DNA of 64,000 bases from Maritalea porphyrae. GTDB lineage: Bacteria; Pseudomonadota; Alphaproteobacteria; Rhizobiales; Devosiaceae. Each line of letters starts with the position of its first letter. The stretch's first letter is position 1. This document shows positions 25,798 through 35,004 of the stretch, piece after piece. The notes below the pieces were generated by a model. The model had not been told where the DNA came from. It saw only the letters and a list, made by a program, of their open reading frames with translations, and searched no databases. Position numbers and translations under genes: made by a program. Location of the stretch: assembly GCF_027213965.1 (NCBI RefSeq), contig NZ_JAPWGX010000002.1, positions 748,412-812,411 of the forward strand, written 5' to 3'.

Positions 25798-27201
25798 TTA
25801 TTCACCACCCTTGGCCACTTGTTGCTCACTTGCGACTTTGTCGGCGCTAGATGCTGGCTGCTCAACGCTTTGTTTTGCGATGGGCTTGGTTGGCGATGTT
25901 TTGGCAGGGGGCGTTTTGGCCATCGCCCGTTGTGGGGCTTTCCACTCAAAGGCGTCCAATTTGCCGGTTAGCGGCGATGTGGCTTCCCATTCGTTTGAGC
26001 TAATGCCATCTGCAATCCAAGTCATATCAGGTGTTGCTGTGATCGCACGGCCCAGCCAAGCCCGGGCCTTGCCTTGGTCGCCGGTTTGACCCTGTTCAAT
26101 TTGGGCCATGAGGGCGCAGATCGATTGGGTTGGGTTTTGATCGATGAATGGTTGCAATGCGGCGCGGGCTAAATCCCATTCGTGAGCTGCAATGGCCATG
26201 GTTGCCAAAACAACTTGAGCTGGCAGATTATTGGTGGTTTCTGCCACAAGGCTTTTGGTGCGTTTAAGGCGTTCAACGGCTGAGGCACCGGGCTGTGCGT
26301 TGGCGTAAAGCAAGGCCACATGGGGATGCGGGTCAGCCCGCCAAACGCGGCGCAATAGGCCAGAAGCTTTGCGCACTTCACCCCGGTTAATGAGAATGCG
26401 GGCGGCGATCAAAGCGGCCGGCACAAATTCAGGGATGCGTTTTAGCGCTTCATTTGCAAGTTGAATGGCTCTGTCGGGATCGGTTTCCTCATTTTGCTTG
26501 GCAATGGCTGTGCGCAAAATGCCGTCCAAACGTTTTATTTTTGCGCGATCAGCACGGCCAGAGGGCATATTGGTTAGATGTTCAAGCGCTGCTTCGAACT
26601 GTTCATTTTTGGCAAAATCATGAAAAACCGCATCGTTTGCCCAATCAAGTTTTGGCGCAAGGCTTATTGCTTTTTGTGCGAATTTAAGCGCCGCGTCTGG
26701 GCGGTCTTGTTGTTTTGCTTGCTCATAAAGGCCCGAAAGAGCGGCAACTGCGGTATCTGGGTTGGCAATCATTTCGCGGTATTGATCGCGTGCATCGCTC
26801 CAATTGCCCAATTTTACACTAGCCTGGGCTTCAAGCAGTTGCGCGGCGCTATTGTTGCCCAGCTTAACCCGTGCTTCACGGGCCAATTGTTTGGCGCGGG
26901 CCGGGTCGCCAGTTTGCAGGGCGATGATCGCATTTGAAAGGGCTTCAACACCGCGATTGTGTTTGCGGTTGGCCGCCGCGCGGGAGAAAAGTGCGGGGAT
27001 GCCAAAAATACGGCGCAAGATTGCCCAAATGAAAATGGTCAAAAGCATCAACAGAATAAGGCCAAAGACCGTCAACCCAAGACCGGGCCGCATTTGATAG
27101 CCAAAAGCTTCAATGGTGACATCGCCGGGCAGGCCAATGATCCAACTTGCCCCAAGGGCGATGAAAAGGGATAGGGCAACAACCAAGAACATACGGATCA
27201 T
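25798..27201 (-). CDS. hemY: HemY-like tetratricopeptide membrane protein
   Basis: A 467-aa protein with two N-terminal membrane segments (residues about 1-20 and 42-65) followed by a HemY_N domain and TPR-like helical repeats (ARDQYREMIANPDTAVAALSGLYEQA, AALKFAQKAISLAPKLDWAND). The C-terminal 60 residues are low complexity, rich in Pro, Lys, Thr and Ala. HemY of this type is linked to late heme synthesis or assembly, not the unrelated protoporphyrinogen oxidase of the same name. It overlaps the preceding mitofilin-like gene by 4 bases (ATGA) and ends the hemC-hemD cluster. Confidence 0.92.
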   Translation of the reverse strand: MIRMFLVVALSLFIALGASWIIGLPGDVTIEAFGYQMRPGLGLTVFGLILLMLLTIFIWAILRRIFGIPALFSRAAANRKHNRGVEALSNAIIALQTGDPARAKQLAREARVKLGNNSAAQLLEAQASVKLGNWSDARDQYREMIANPDTAVAALSGLYEQAKQQDRPDAALKFAQKAISLAPKLDWANDAVFHDFAKNEQFEAALEHLTNMPSGRADRAKIKRLDGILRTAIAKQNEETDPDRAIQLANEALKRIPEFVPAALIAARILINRGEVRKASGLLRRVWRADPHPHVALLYANAQPGASAVERLKRTKSLVAETTNNLPAQVVLATMAIAAHEWDLARAALQPFIDQNPTQSICALMAQIEQGQTGDQGKARAWLGRAITATPDMTWIADGISSNEWEATSPLTGKLDAFEWKAPQRAMAKTPPAKTSPTKPIAKQSVEQPASSADKVASEQQVAKGGE

Positions 27202-28574
27202 TGAGCGGCTCCTTGATGGGTTGTTGCCAGATCAAGGGCCAGTTTTTGGGCTTGATCGAGCTGAGCAATGGCGTCGTTTTTGGCGGCAAGCTTGCTGGCA
27301 AAATCGGCGGACATGTCTTGCCATTCTTGGGGCAAACGCGCATATGCCAGTTGTGCAGCCATAAGGTTGTTGTTGGCCAAGGCGGCTTCGATTTGCGCCA
27401 CGAGGGCTAAGGGATCGTTGCCAGATTGATCAAGTGGCCGCAGGCCAATGGCGGATTTTGCTTGTGCGATAAATCGATCATACCACGTGGCATCGGCGGG
27501 CAGGTCTGCGTCGCTTGCCACAAAAGCTGGAATGGCGGCTGCAAAATCACTATTTAGGGCCGAAGTTGTGGTCACACCAGATTGGGCGCTCTTGCTTAGA
27601 ACGTCTGAGAGGACGAGGTCAGGCAGAATTGCCGCTGCGCTTGTTACATAGTCGGCGTAGGCATCACCCGCATTGAGGGCTTTTTCCCATGCATCAAGTA
27701 ACAGTGGCAGATTGGCTGTGGCGGGCAACTCAACCGGCGCCGGTTCTGCATTTATTTGCTCGGCCAGCCCATTCACTGTTTGCGACAAGTCGGCGAGCTG
27801 TTGGCCTAACCCGGCAACCGCTGCGACATTGGTGGATTGAACTTCCCCAAGACTTGAAATTTGCGCAATAGCGCTCGCCAACTTTTGGTTTTGTTCCAAT
27901 TGCGCTTCAAGGGCTTTTGTATTGTCCGGCGACAGCTCGAGAATTGAGGATTTTAACCCTTCAATCTCACTTTGGATTTGGGCAATTTGTTCAGAATCAA
28001 CCAGTGGCTCAGTCGTTGAGATTTGATTTTGGTCGACGGCCTTAAGCTCTATTTCCAGTGCAGCGACTTTGTCTGAAATTGTGCTGATTTGTGCGTTTAC
28101 GCCAGCAAGTGCGTCGCTGCGTGCAAAGCCATCTAATTGGGCGCTTGTGACAAAACCGCTCAGATCTGTCTGTGGCGCGTTTTCCAAATCGAAAACGCGT
28201 TTTTGCAGGGTTTCCATGGCCGCGTTGAATTGACTGGTTGATATGCTTTTTTGAAAAGGCGCAATGCCATTTAACGCCATAAAACTGGTGGCGCCTGTGC
28301 CAAGACCGGCGCCCAAAAGGGTGGCAATGATCAGTGTGCTAAAAGAGAGAGAGGATTTTGGTTTGTCAGTTTGTTCCGCTGTTGCCGTTTTTTTACTGCC
28401 AGAATTGGTTTGGCCGGGCTTGGCTTGATTCCCAAAGTTGTTAGGCGTTGGTTTGGGGGCAGCGGGTTTTTGTGGAGACGTTGCGGATGCAGCTTTTGCA
28501 TCTTCGGCCTTGGGGGCCGGTTTTGCATCAATAATTGGGGGCTTAACGGGCCCTTTTTTTGTATCGTCTGCCAT
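27198..28574 (-). CDS. Mitofilin-like protein (COG4223) of the heme cluster
   Basis: A 458-aa protein. The N-terminal 70 residues are disordered and Pro/Ala/Lys-rich. One membrane segment follows (LIIATLLGAGLGTGATSFMAL), then a long coiled coil (about 105-260) and a helical mitofilin-like C-terminal domain (LPLLLDAWEKALNAGDAYADYVTSAA). Alphaproteobacterial homologs of Mic60 lie exactly between hemD and hemY and shape inner-membrane contacts or intracytoplasmic membranes in some species. The ATG at 28574 follows GAAGGG; a longer in-frame start at 28598 is less likely. Confidence 0.85.
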   Translation of the reverse strand: MADDTKKGPVKPPIIDAKPAPKAEDAKAASATSPQKPAAPKPTPNNFGNQAKPGQTNSGSKKTATAEQTDKPKSSLSFSTLIIATLLGAGLGTGATSFMALNGIAPFQKSISTSQFNAAMETLQKRVFDLENAPQTDLSGFVTSAQLDGFARSDALAGVNAQISTISDKVAALEIELKAVDQNQISTTEPLVDSEQIAQIQSEIEGLKSSILELSPDNTKALEAQLEQNQKLASAIAQISSLGEVQSTNVAAVAGLGQQLADLSQTVNGLAEQINAEPAPVELPATANLPLLLDAWEKALNAGDAYADYVTSAAAILPDLVLSDVLSKSAQSGVTTTSALNSDFAAAIPAFVASDADLPADATWYDRFIAQAKSAIGLRPLDQSGNDPLALVAQIEAALANNNLMAAQLAYARLPQEWQDMSADFASKLAAKNDAIAQLDQAQKLALDLATTHQGAAQ

Positions 28575-28627
28575 AAATATCATCCCTTCGTGCCGCAAAT
28601 TTGGGAACGGAACTATTTTAAGCTTAG

Positions 28628-29359
28628 TTAGGCTGATTTGCCATCAGACAAAATGTCAATTTGGGTAAAAAGTGCGTTTTCATTGGGATCTTGTGCCACA
28701 TAGCCTGATTGTGCGCCTGCTGTTTGCAATGTGTGCCAAATAGATGGCGACAGGCAGATGAAATTTAACGTTGAAATATCGATATTGTTATCGACACACA
28801 ATTTGGCAAAATGTGAGGCAGCGCGCTGCGAATAAAGAAGGACGGCATCAATGCGGTTTTCTTGTAATCGCTTGATCACTGGGTTGGATAGAGATTTAAC
28901 GGCAATCATTTCATAGACAGGCGTCATTTGCACCATAAACTCAGTGCCAAAAAAGGCCTCTTCAATGTCGGGTTTGCGATCAATCGCACAAGGGTAGAAA
29001 TAGGGGCCGCCGAGTCCCATTTTCTTGATCATCGCAATCAGGTCTTGGGCGTTGCCTTTGGCGTTTATGACGTTGTGAAAGCCGTTGTTTTCTGCCACTT
29101 GCGCGGTGGTGTCGCCTACCGTGAAACAGGGCAGTAGTTGATGGCCAATCTCTAACTCCGCGGACAAAACAGCTTTGACCGCATTGGGTGAGGTGAAGAT
29201 GGTGGCAACCATATTGTGCGGTGAGGGCACGTCAAATGGGAGAATACGTTTGGAAAAAAGCGGCGCGGCCATTGGTTGATGACCCAAATCCATCAAGGAG
29301 GCCACGGTTTTTTGCCCTCCGGGGAAGGGACGCGTAACCAATAGGGTTTTACCGCTCAT
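28628..29359 (-). CDS. hemD: Uroporphyrinogen-III synthase
   Basis: A 243-aa protein with the loosely conserved HemD pattern: TLLVTRPFPGGQKTVASL, ATIFTSPNAVKAVL, CFTVGDTTAQVAENNGF, and late RIDAVLLYSQRAASHFAKL. HemD cyclises and inverts ring D of hydroxymethylbilane. Its ATG overlaps the last base of the hemC stop (TAATG), indicating coupling. Confidence 0.9.
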   Translation of the reverse strand: MSGKTLLVTRPFPGGQKTVASLMDLGHQPMAAPLFSKRILPFDVPSPHNMVATIFTSPNAVKAVLSAELEIGHQLLPCFTVGDTTAQVAENNGFHNVINAKGNAQDLIAMIKKMGLGGPYFYPCAIDRKPDIEEAFFGTEFMVQMTPVYEMIAVKSLSNPVIKRLQENRIDAVLLYSQRAASHFAKLCVDNNIDISTLNFICLSPSIWHTLQTAGAQSGYVAQDPNENALFTQIDILSDGKSA

Positions 29360-30321
29360 TATCGTACCTCAAAGCTTTCAAAGAACTTTTCGCCTGCTTG
29401 CTCACGCAAGATCTGCGCAAGATGCTGACCGATTTCTTCGCAATCCGCAACATGGCCCGTAACCTCGCCTTCAAAGGCGGTGGTGCCATCAAGTGAAAGA
29501 ACTTGCCCGATCACCTTCATGTCGTTGCCATCAATTTCTGTGTAAGCGCCAATTGGGGTGCGGCAAGACCCATCTAAGCCGTGCAGAAAATGACGTTCGG
29601 CTACAAGCGCTGCGGCGGTGCCTGAATGATTAAGCAGCGCGATCAGGTCGCGTGTGCGGGTATCATCTTGGCGCGCTTCTATGCCAATTGCCCCTTGTGC
29701 GGGGGCTGGCATAAAGACATTGGGGTCTATCATTTGCCTCGCGATATGGGTTTGACCCAATCGGCGTAGGCCTGCATAGGCCAAAAGGGTGGCGTCGGCG
29801 ATACCGTCCTCCAGCTTTTTCATCCGGGTTTGCACGTTGCCGCGAAATTCAACAATTTTAAGGTCAGGTCTATGGCGCAGCATTTGCGCGGCCCGGCGCA
29901 AAGAGGATGTGCCAAAAGTCGCGCCTTCAGGTAAATCATCAACCGATTTATATTTGAGCGAAACAAAGGCGTCGCGCACATCTTCGCGTTGTAAGAACGC
30001 AAACATGCCCAATCCATCAGGCAATTGCGTCGCCACATCTTTTGACGAGTGAACGCCAATATCGATGCGGTTTTCAAGCAAGGCCACTTCGATTTCTTTG
30101 GTGAATAAGCCTTTGCCGCCAACTTCTGACAGGGGGCGGTCTTGAATGATGTCACCAGAGGTTTTGATCACTTCAATATGGATGTCTTTTGCGTCCACCC
30201 CGTTGAATTTTGCGAGCTTGGATTGTACGAGTTTTGCTTGGGCGAGCGCGAGCAATGAGCCACGCGTGCCGATGCGCAAAAATGGTTTAGTTGTTTGATT
30301 TGTTTGCAATGGGCTTTCCAC
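29359..30321 (-). CDS. hemC: Hydroxymethylbilane synthase (porphobilinogen deaminase)
   Basis: A 320-aa enzyme assembling four porphobilinogens. It shows RIGTRGSLLALAQAKLVQ, TSGDIIQDRPLSEVGGKGLFTKE, FGTSSLRRAAQ, FRGNVQTRM and the dipyrromethane-cofactor cysteine in GLDGSCRTPIGAY. No ATG fits: I propose GTG at 30321, about 15 residues before the first conserved block, or TTG a few codons later. In-frame codons further upstream fall inside the divergent tsaD gene. First gene of hemC-hemD-mitofilin-hemY; it shares a 52-base intergenic space with tsaD. Confidence 0.94.
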   Translation of the reverse strand: MESPLQTNQTTKPFLRIGTRGSLLALAQAKLVQSKLAKFNGVDAKDIHIEVIKTSGDIIQDRPLSEVGGKGLFTKEIEVALLENRIDIGVHSSKDVATQLPDGLGMFAFLQREDVRDAFVSLKYKSVDDLPEGATFGTSSLRRAAQMLRHRPDLKIVEFRGNVQTRMKKLEDGIADATLLAYAGLRRLGQTHIARQMIDPNVFMPAPAQGAIGIEARQDDTRTRDLIALLNHSGTAAALVAERHFLHGLDGSCRTPIGAYTEIDGNDMKVIGQVLSLDGTTAFEGEVTGHVADCEEIGQHLAQILREQAGEKFFESFEVR

Positions 30322-30373
30322 TTGATGTAGGCAATAGCGAATTGTCACTATAGGGCTTAACCAAAGACGGTCT

Positions 30374-31450
30374 ATGTCGCAAGCACGTACCATCATTCTT
30401 GGCATTGAAACCAGCTGCGATGAAACCGCAGCGGCTATTGTTGCGCGCAATGGGGATGGCACCGGGCACGTTCTGTCCAATATCGTGCGCACCCAGCTAG
30501 ATGAACACAAAGCATTTGGTGGTGTGGTACCTGAAATTGCCGCCCGATCCCATGTGCAATGGTTGGATCATATCGTCGCACAAGCGCTTGACGCGGCTGA
30601 TTTGGGCTATAAAGACATCGATGGGGTGGCCGCCACAGCGGGGCCGGGTTTGATCGGCGGCGTCTTGGTGGGATTAACGACCGCCAAGGCCATTGCCAAA
30701 GCCATTCATAAGCCACTTATTGCAGTTAATCACCTTGAGGGCCATGCGCTGACAGCGCGATTGACGAACAATGTGCCATTTCCGTTTTTGCTTTTGCTGG
30801 TGTCTGGTGGGCATAGCCAATTTGTGTTGGTGCGTGATGTGGGTGATTATGAACGCTGGGGCACAACCATTGATGATGCGCTAGGGGAGGCGTTCGATAA
30901 GGTCGCGAAAATGCTCAACTTGGGGTTTCCGGGCGGGCCAAAGGTTGAAGAATGGGCTAAAAAGGGCGATGCAAAACGGTTTAAATTTCCGCGCCCTTTG
31001 CTCAAGGAAAAGCGTTTAGATTTTTCATTCTCGGGTTTAAAAACTGCGGTTCGTTTGGCTGCAGAAGCGGCTGCGCCCTTATCTGACAAGGATGTGGCAG
31101 ATATTTGCGCTGGTTTTCAATCTGCCGTTGTTGCGGTTTTGCAAAAACGTTGCGGGCAAGCGTTAGAACGATTTGCTGATGAGCTGCCGGGCGAGCCGAT
31201 CCGTTTGGTGGTAGCCGGCGGGGTTGCCGCAAACCAAGAAATTGGCGATGCTCTGCACAAGGTTGCTGGGCAATATGATGCAGAGTTGATTGTGCCGCCC
31301 ATGAATTTATGCACCGATAATGGGGCCATGATTGCTTGGGCGGGGGCTGAGCGGTTGGTGCGTGGTCAAGTGGACAAATCAAATTTTGCTGCGCGCCCGC
31401 GTTGGCCGTTGGATAGTGATGATATGGGGTTGGGTGATGCGCATGGATAA
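30374..31450 (+). CDS. tsaD: tRNA N6-adenosine threonylcarbamoyltransferase TsaD
   Basis: A 358-aa ASKHA-fold enzyme that transfers threonylcarbamoyl to A37 of ANN-decoding tRNAs. It opens [16 protein letters not shown], has the metal-binding [10 protein letters not shown] (HxxxH), [12 protein letters not shown] and [11 protein letters not shown], and a late [12 protein letters not shown] block. Divergent from hemC, a common alphaproteobacterial layout. The gpsA start lies inside its last codons. Confidence 0.97.
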   Translation: MSQARTIILGIETSCDETAAAIVARNGDGTGHVLSNIVRTQLDEHKAFGGVVPEIAARSHVQWLDHIVAQALDAADLGYKDIDGVAATAGPGLIGGVLVGLTTAKAIAKAIHKPLIAVNHLEGHALTARLTNNVPFPFLLLLVSGGHSQFVLVRDVGDYERWGTTIDDALGEAFDKVAKMLNLGFPGGPKVEEWAKKGDAKRFKFPRPLLKEKRLDFSFSGLKTAVRLAAEAAAPLSDKDVADICAGFQSAVVAVLQKRCGQALERFADELPGEPIRLVVAGGVAANQEIGDALHKVAGQYDAELIVPPMNLCTDNGAMIAWAGAERLVRGQVDKSNFAARPRWPLDSDDMGLGDAHG

Positions 31451-32432
31451 TGCAATCTTTGTTGTCGGTGGTGGTGCGTGGGGCGTTGCACTGGCGCACG
31501 CTGCAGCTATTGGTGGATGCACCGTAACACTGTGCGGGCGCGATCAAGAAGTTGCCGATACCATAAACCACACCAGAGCGAACCCACAGTTCCCCACCTT
31601 GGCGAAGGTCGACCAAAAGGTAACAGCACAAGTTGGTTATGCAGGCATTGAACATGCGCAAACCATATTGTTGGTGGTGCCTGCCCAAGCCAGCCGACAG
31701 GTGCTGATGGACATTGGTGTAGAAAAACTAGCCAGCAAAAACATCGTTCTTTGCGCCAAAGGATTAGAGCAAGGCACGCTAAAACGCCAAAGCGAGATTG
31801 TGGCGGAACTTGTGCCAAATGCTGTGCCGTTTTCATTGTCCGGCCCAAGCTTTGCGATTGATGTTGCCCAATCAAAACCTACTGCCGTCACACTGGCAGG
31901 ACCAAGTTTAGAACAGGCCCGTCAAATTGTTGACCTGTTAGCAGGGCCCACCTTTAGGCCCTACTCAAGCGATGATTTGGTTGGTGTTGAATTGGCAGGG
32001 GCGCTTAAAAACATTTATGCGCTGGGCGCTGGTGCGGTTGAAGGCGCGAACCTTGGGTTTTCTGCGCGCTCGTCTTTGATTGCACGTGGCTTTGCTGAAA
32101 TGGGGCGCTTGGTTGAAGCGCTTGGCGGATCAGCGGCAACGTTGAACGGTCTTGCCGGTTTGGGTGACCTCACCATGAGCTGCACCGCCAGAGAATCGCG
32201 CAATTACGAGTTTGGCTATCGCTTGGGCGCTGGCGAAACAGTGCAGCAGATTTTAGATAGCGGTGCCAAACTTGCTGAAGGGGTATTTTCCACCCCCGTG
32301 GGCCTTAAACTCGCCCACCAAAATGGCGTCGATGTGCCCATTATCGGTGCGGTCAACGCATTGCTTGACGGCAAAGTGACAATTGATGTCTTGGTGTCAA
32401 AATTGATGGCACGGCCATTGCGTTCTGAATAG
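31443..32432 (+). CDS. gpsA: Glycerol-3-phosphate dehydrogenase [NAD(P)+]
   Basis: A 329-aa enzyme reducing dihydroxyacetone phosphate for phospholipid synthesis. It starts at the Rossmann motif [15 protein letters not shown] and has [47 protein letters not shown] and [19 protein letters not shown]. The ATG at 31443 overlaps the tsaD stop by 8 bases; an ATG six bases earlier is also possible. Confidence 0.97.
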   Translation: MDNAIFVVGGGAWGVALAHAAAIGGCTVTLCGRDQEVADTINHTRANPQFPTLAKVDQKVTAQVGYAGIEHAQTILLVVPAQASRQVLMDIGVEKLASKNIVLCAKGLEQGTLKRQSEIVAELVPNAVPFSLSGPSFAIDVAQSKPTAVTLAGPSLEQARQIVDLLAGPTFRPYSSDDLVGVELAGALKNIYALGAGAVEGANLGFSARSSLIARGFAEMGRLVEALGGSAATLNGLAGLGDLTMSCTARESRNYEFGYRLGAGETVQQILDSGAKLAEGVFSTPVGLKLAHQNGVDVPIIGAVNALLDGKVTIDVLVSKLMARPLRSE

Positions 32433-32440
32433 GAGAGAAT

Positions 32441-32737
32441 ATGTATTTTGTGATTTCTGGGCGCGATCGGCCCGATGCATTGGAAAAGCGTAAGGAAACG
32501 CGGGCGGCGCATTTGTCGTATTGGGGTGATCTGGGGGCTGATTTGAAATTGGCTGGGCCTTATTTGGATGAAAATGGCAACCCAACTGGCAGCTTGATCA
32601 TTATTGAAGCACCTACAATTGTTGCAGCGCGCACCTATGCGGAAGCTGATCCATATGTGACCCAAGGGGTATTTGAATCTGTTGGGGTGACCGAATGGAT
32701 GTGGGCGGTGAACGCCCCAGAAAAGGCGGATAGCTAA
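32441..32737 (+). CDS. YciI family protein
   Basis: A 98-aa protein of the YCII fold, with RDRPDALEKRKETRAAHLSYWG and the family's conserved histidine and aspartate pattern (AHL, ADPY). It has a GGAGAG site 5 bases before the ATG. Enzymatic role unknown. It lies between gpsA and the EVE gene in a compact same-strand run; its stop overlaps the next start. Confidence 0.9.
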   Translation: MYFVISGRDRPDALEKRKETRAAHLSYWGDLGADLKLAGPYLDENGNPTGSLIIIEAPTIVAARTYAEADPYVTQGVFESVGVTEWMWAVNAPEKADS

Positions 32738-33153
32738 TGGCCTATTGGTTGTTTAAGAGCGAACCGAACACTTGGGGTTGGGACGATCAGGTTAAAAAAG
32801 GTGCGCCAGAAGAATGGGATGGGGTGCGCAACTATCAGGCGCGCAACAATATGCGCGAAATGAAAGTTGGCGATCTTGGCTTCTTTTATCATTCCATCAA
32901 AGAAAAACGCATCGTTGGTATCGTGCGGGTTGCTGTAGAAGCGCATCCGGACAGTAAAACTGATGATGAGCGATGGGAATGCGTTGATATTGAAGCGGTG
33001 AAACCGTTTGAAACCCCCATTACGCTTGATGACATTAAGGCGCACCCGGAATTGGGCGATATGATTTTGGTCAACAATTCTCGTTTGTCGGTTCAACCTG
33101 TCTCGGCCAAGGAATGGCAGATCATTTGCAAGATGGGTGGCGTCACGCCATAA
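32737..33153 (+). CDS. EVE domain-containing protein
   Basis: A 138-aa PUA-like EVE protein: AYWLFKSEPNTWGWDDQ at the start, WDGVRNYQARNNMREMKVGDLGFFYHS, and SVQPVSAKEWQIIC at the end. EVE domains read modified bases in DNA or RNA. The gene shares one base with the YciI stop and is likely cotranscribed with it. Confidence 0.93.
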   Translation: MAYWLFKSEPNTWGWDDQVKKGAPEEWDGVRNYQARNNMREMKVGDLGFFYHSIKEKRIVGIVRVAVEAHPDSKTDDERWECVDIEAVKPFETPITLDDIKAHPELGDMILVNNSRLSVQPVSAKEWQIICKMGGVTP

Positions 33154-33218
33154 TTGAATGGTGATCGCATGTTTTGCGATCCTTCATTTGCAAATGACAA
33201 GAGGGAGATTTTGGGGAC

Positions 33219-33647
33219 ATGTCGCACTTTGCAGATATTAATTGGCTGGCCGTTGTGCTGGCCGCGGTGGCCAGTATGGCGCTGGGCATGGGGTGGTATT
33301 CAATCCTAGGCAACCAGTGGATGGCGGCCTTGGGTAAAACGCGTGAAGAGTTGATGCCTGAGGGCAAAAACTCATCCATGCCGTTTATCATTGCGGGCAT
33401 TTGCCAATTGGTGATGGCCTATTTTTTACTTTTGCTAACCCGCGCAATTATGGACACAAGCGCTGCCGATATCCAAATCCTGGATGCGGTGGTCGTTGGC
33501 GCACATATGTGGTTTGGCTTTTTGATGACAGGCATGATCTTAAACCATGCCTACCAGGGCCAGAAAAAATCGCTCACCCTCATTGATGGGGGCTATTTGT
33601 TGGGCGTGATGATTGTGCAAGGCGTTGTGATTGGGCTTTTGGCATAA
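33219..33647 (+). CDS. DUF1761 domain-containing membrane protein
   Basis: A 142-aa protein with four membrane segments. The family signature WYSILGNQWMAALGKT follows the first helix. No function is established. GAGGGAG lies upstream of the ATG, though with a wide gap. It ends before a good terminator. Confidence 0.88.
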   Translation: MSHFADINWLAVVLAAVASMALGMGWYSILGNQWMAALGKTREELMPEGKNSSMPFIIAGICQLVMAYFLLLLTRAIMDTSAADIQILDAVVVGAHMWFGFLMTGMILNHAYQGQKKSLTLIDGGYLLGVMIVQGVVIGLLA

Positions 33648-33679
33648 AGCCAAAGCAATTATCGAAACAAAAGAATATG

Positions 33680-33706
33680 CCGCTCCGGTTCGCTGGGGCG
33701 GTTTTT
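33680..33706 (+). terminator. Rho-independent terminator after the DUF1761 gene
   Basis: CCGCTCC and GGGGCGG pair over seven bases with an 8-base loop, followed by TTTTT. It lies between the DUF1761 stop and the convergent DUF1674 gene. Confidence 0.85.
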
Positions 33707-33717
33707 CTTTGTGCCGG

Positions 33718-33912
33718 TCAAAAGTCTGACGCAATGCCTTTGTTTTCCCAGTCGCCATAGCGGGCGGGATCGGGGCCTTTTTTACCGTTGATTTCGCGTG
33801 GTGCGGTTTCAGACACTTTATCAATTTGTGCGCGGCGGGCCTTGGCCTCTTCAAGTGCCTGCTGGGCGATCTTGGGATCGGGGCGCTTGGCGTTTGGGTC
33901 TGTTTTGGCCAT
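33718..33912 (-). CDS. DUF1674 protein, SDHAF4-like succinate dehydrogenase assembly factor
   Basis: A small protein of 64 aa ending GPDPARYGDWENKGIASDF, the signature of DUF1674/SDHAF4, which binds flavinylated SdhA during assembly of complex II in eukaryotes. Bacterial members are thought to do the same. I chose ATG 33912 by homolog length; an upstream in-frame start at 33969 would add 19 residues. The sdh operon begins at the far end of this window, so the two loci are about 30 kb apart. Confidence 0.85.
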   Translation of the reverse strand: MAKTDPNAKRPDPKIAQQALEEAKARRAQIDKVSETAPREINGKKGPDPARYGDWENKGIASDF

Positions 33913-34014
33913 TGTACGGTCGCCTTTGGGTTTGCGATGCTGCCTTAATTTGACCCTTGTCAGGGCCATAGTTGAATACCATCTATATCACTGAGTGTGA
34001 AATAGGAGTTTTGC

Positions 34015-34986
34015 ATGTTCAATGCAATAAGAACAACATTTTTGCTGGCGGTGATGACCGGACTGTTTATGGCGGTTGGGTTTGTTGTTGCGGGTAGCTT
34101 TGGGATGTTTTTTGCGTTGGCGCTGGCGCTTATTACCAATCTGATTGCCTATTGGAACTCAGATAAGATGGTTTTGCGCATGCAGCGGGCGCGTGAACTG
34201 GGCTGGCGTGACAGCCCGGACTTGTTTGAACTGGTTGAGCGCCTTTCTCTGCGCGCAGGTATTCCAATGCCTAAACTCTATCTCATGGACAACAAACAAC
34301 CCAATGCTTTTGCAACAGGTCGAAATCCTGAGAATGCAGCGGTTGCTGTTTCCACCGGGCTTTTGAGCCATTTGGAATATGATGAAATTGGCGCGGTGAT
34401 TGCCCATGAATTGGCGCATATTCGTTCTCGCGATACGCTGACGATGACTGTAACGGCTACCTTTGCAGGGGCCATTTCCATGTTAGCGCAATTCGGTCTG
34501 TTTTTTGGTGCGCGAAACACCAATAGTCCGCTTGGACCCGTTGCTTCGATCGTGATGATTATTGTTGCGCCGATGGCAGCTTTGATGGTGCAAATGGCGG
34601 TTAGCCGCACCCGGGAATATGAGGCGGACAAAGATGGGGCCATGATTTGTGGTGATCCTTTGGCTTTGGCCAGAGCGCTGGGCAAGATATCCAAGTTGGC
34701 GAAGAACTTTGAAAACCCGTTTGCCCGACGCTCACCGGGCATGGCGCATCTGTTTATTATCAACCCTTTAGCTGGGCGTGGGGCGGATAATATGTTCTCC
34801 ACCCATCCAAATGTCGAAAACCGAATTGCAGCTTTGCTTGAATTGTCTAAGCAAATGCAGGTAGAAGAGCGCCAACAAGGCGAAATTGGACGTGTTTTGC
34901 ATTCCCCTCAATCGACACGAGGCGGGTGGCGGACACCAAATAGCCACGTTTCTGATAAAAACCAGCCCAAAGGCCCTTGGGGCTAA
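34015..34986 (+). CDS. htpX: Membrane metalloprotease HtpX
   Basis: A 323-aa M48 protease. Two N-terminal membrane helices are followed by the zinc motif HELAH within IGAVIAHELAHIRSRD, two more membrane segments, and the third ligand region SRTREYEADKDGA. It degrades damaged membrane proteins. The C-terminus ends HPNVENRIAALL plus a polar tail of about 45 residues. The ATG at 34015 has TAGGAG before it. Confidence 0.96.
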   Translation: MFNAIRTTFLLAVMTGLFMAVGFVVAGSFGMFFALALALITNLIAYWNSDKMVLRMQRARELGWRDSPDLFELVERLSLRAGIPMPKLYLMDNKQPNAFATGRNPENAAVAVSTGLLSHLEYDEIGAVIAHELAHIRSRDTLTMTVTATFAGAISMLAQFGLFFGARNTNSPLGPVASIVMIIVAPMAALMVQMAVSRTREYEADKDGAMICGDPLALARALGKISKLAKNFENPFARRSPGMAHLFIINPLAGRGADNMFSTHPNVENRIAALLELSKQMQVEERQQGEIGRVLHSPQSTRGGWRTPNSHVSDKNQPKGPWG

Positions 34987-35004
34987 GCTGTTCTAGGAAA
35001 TTGC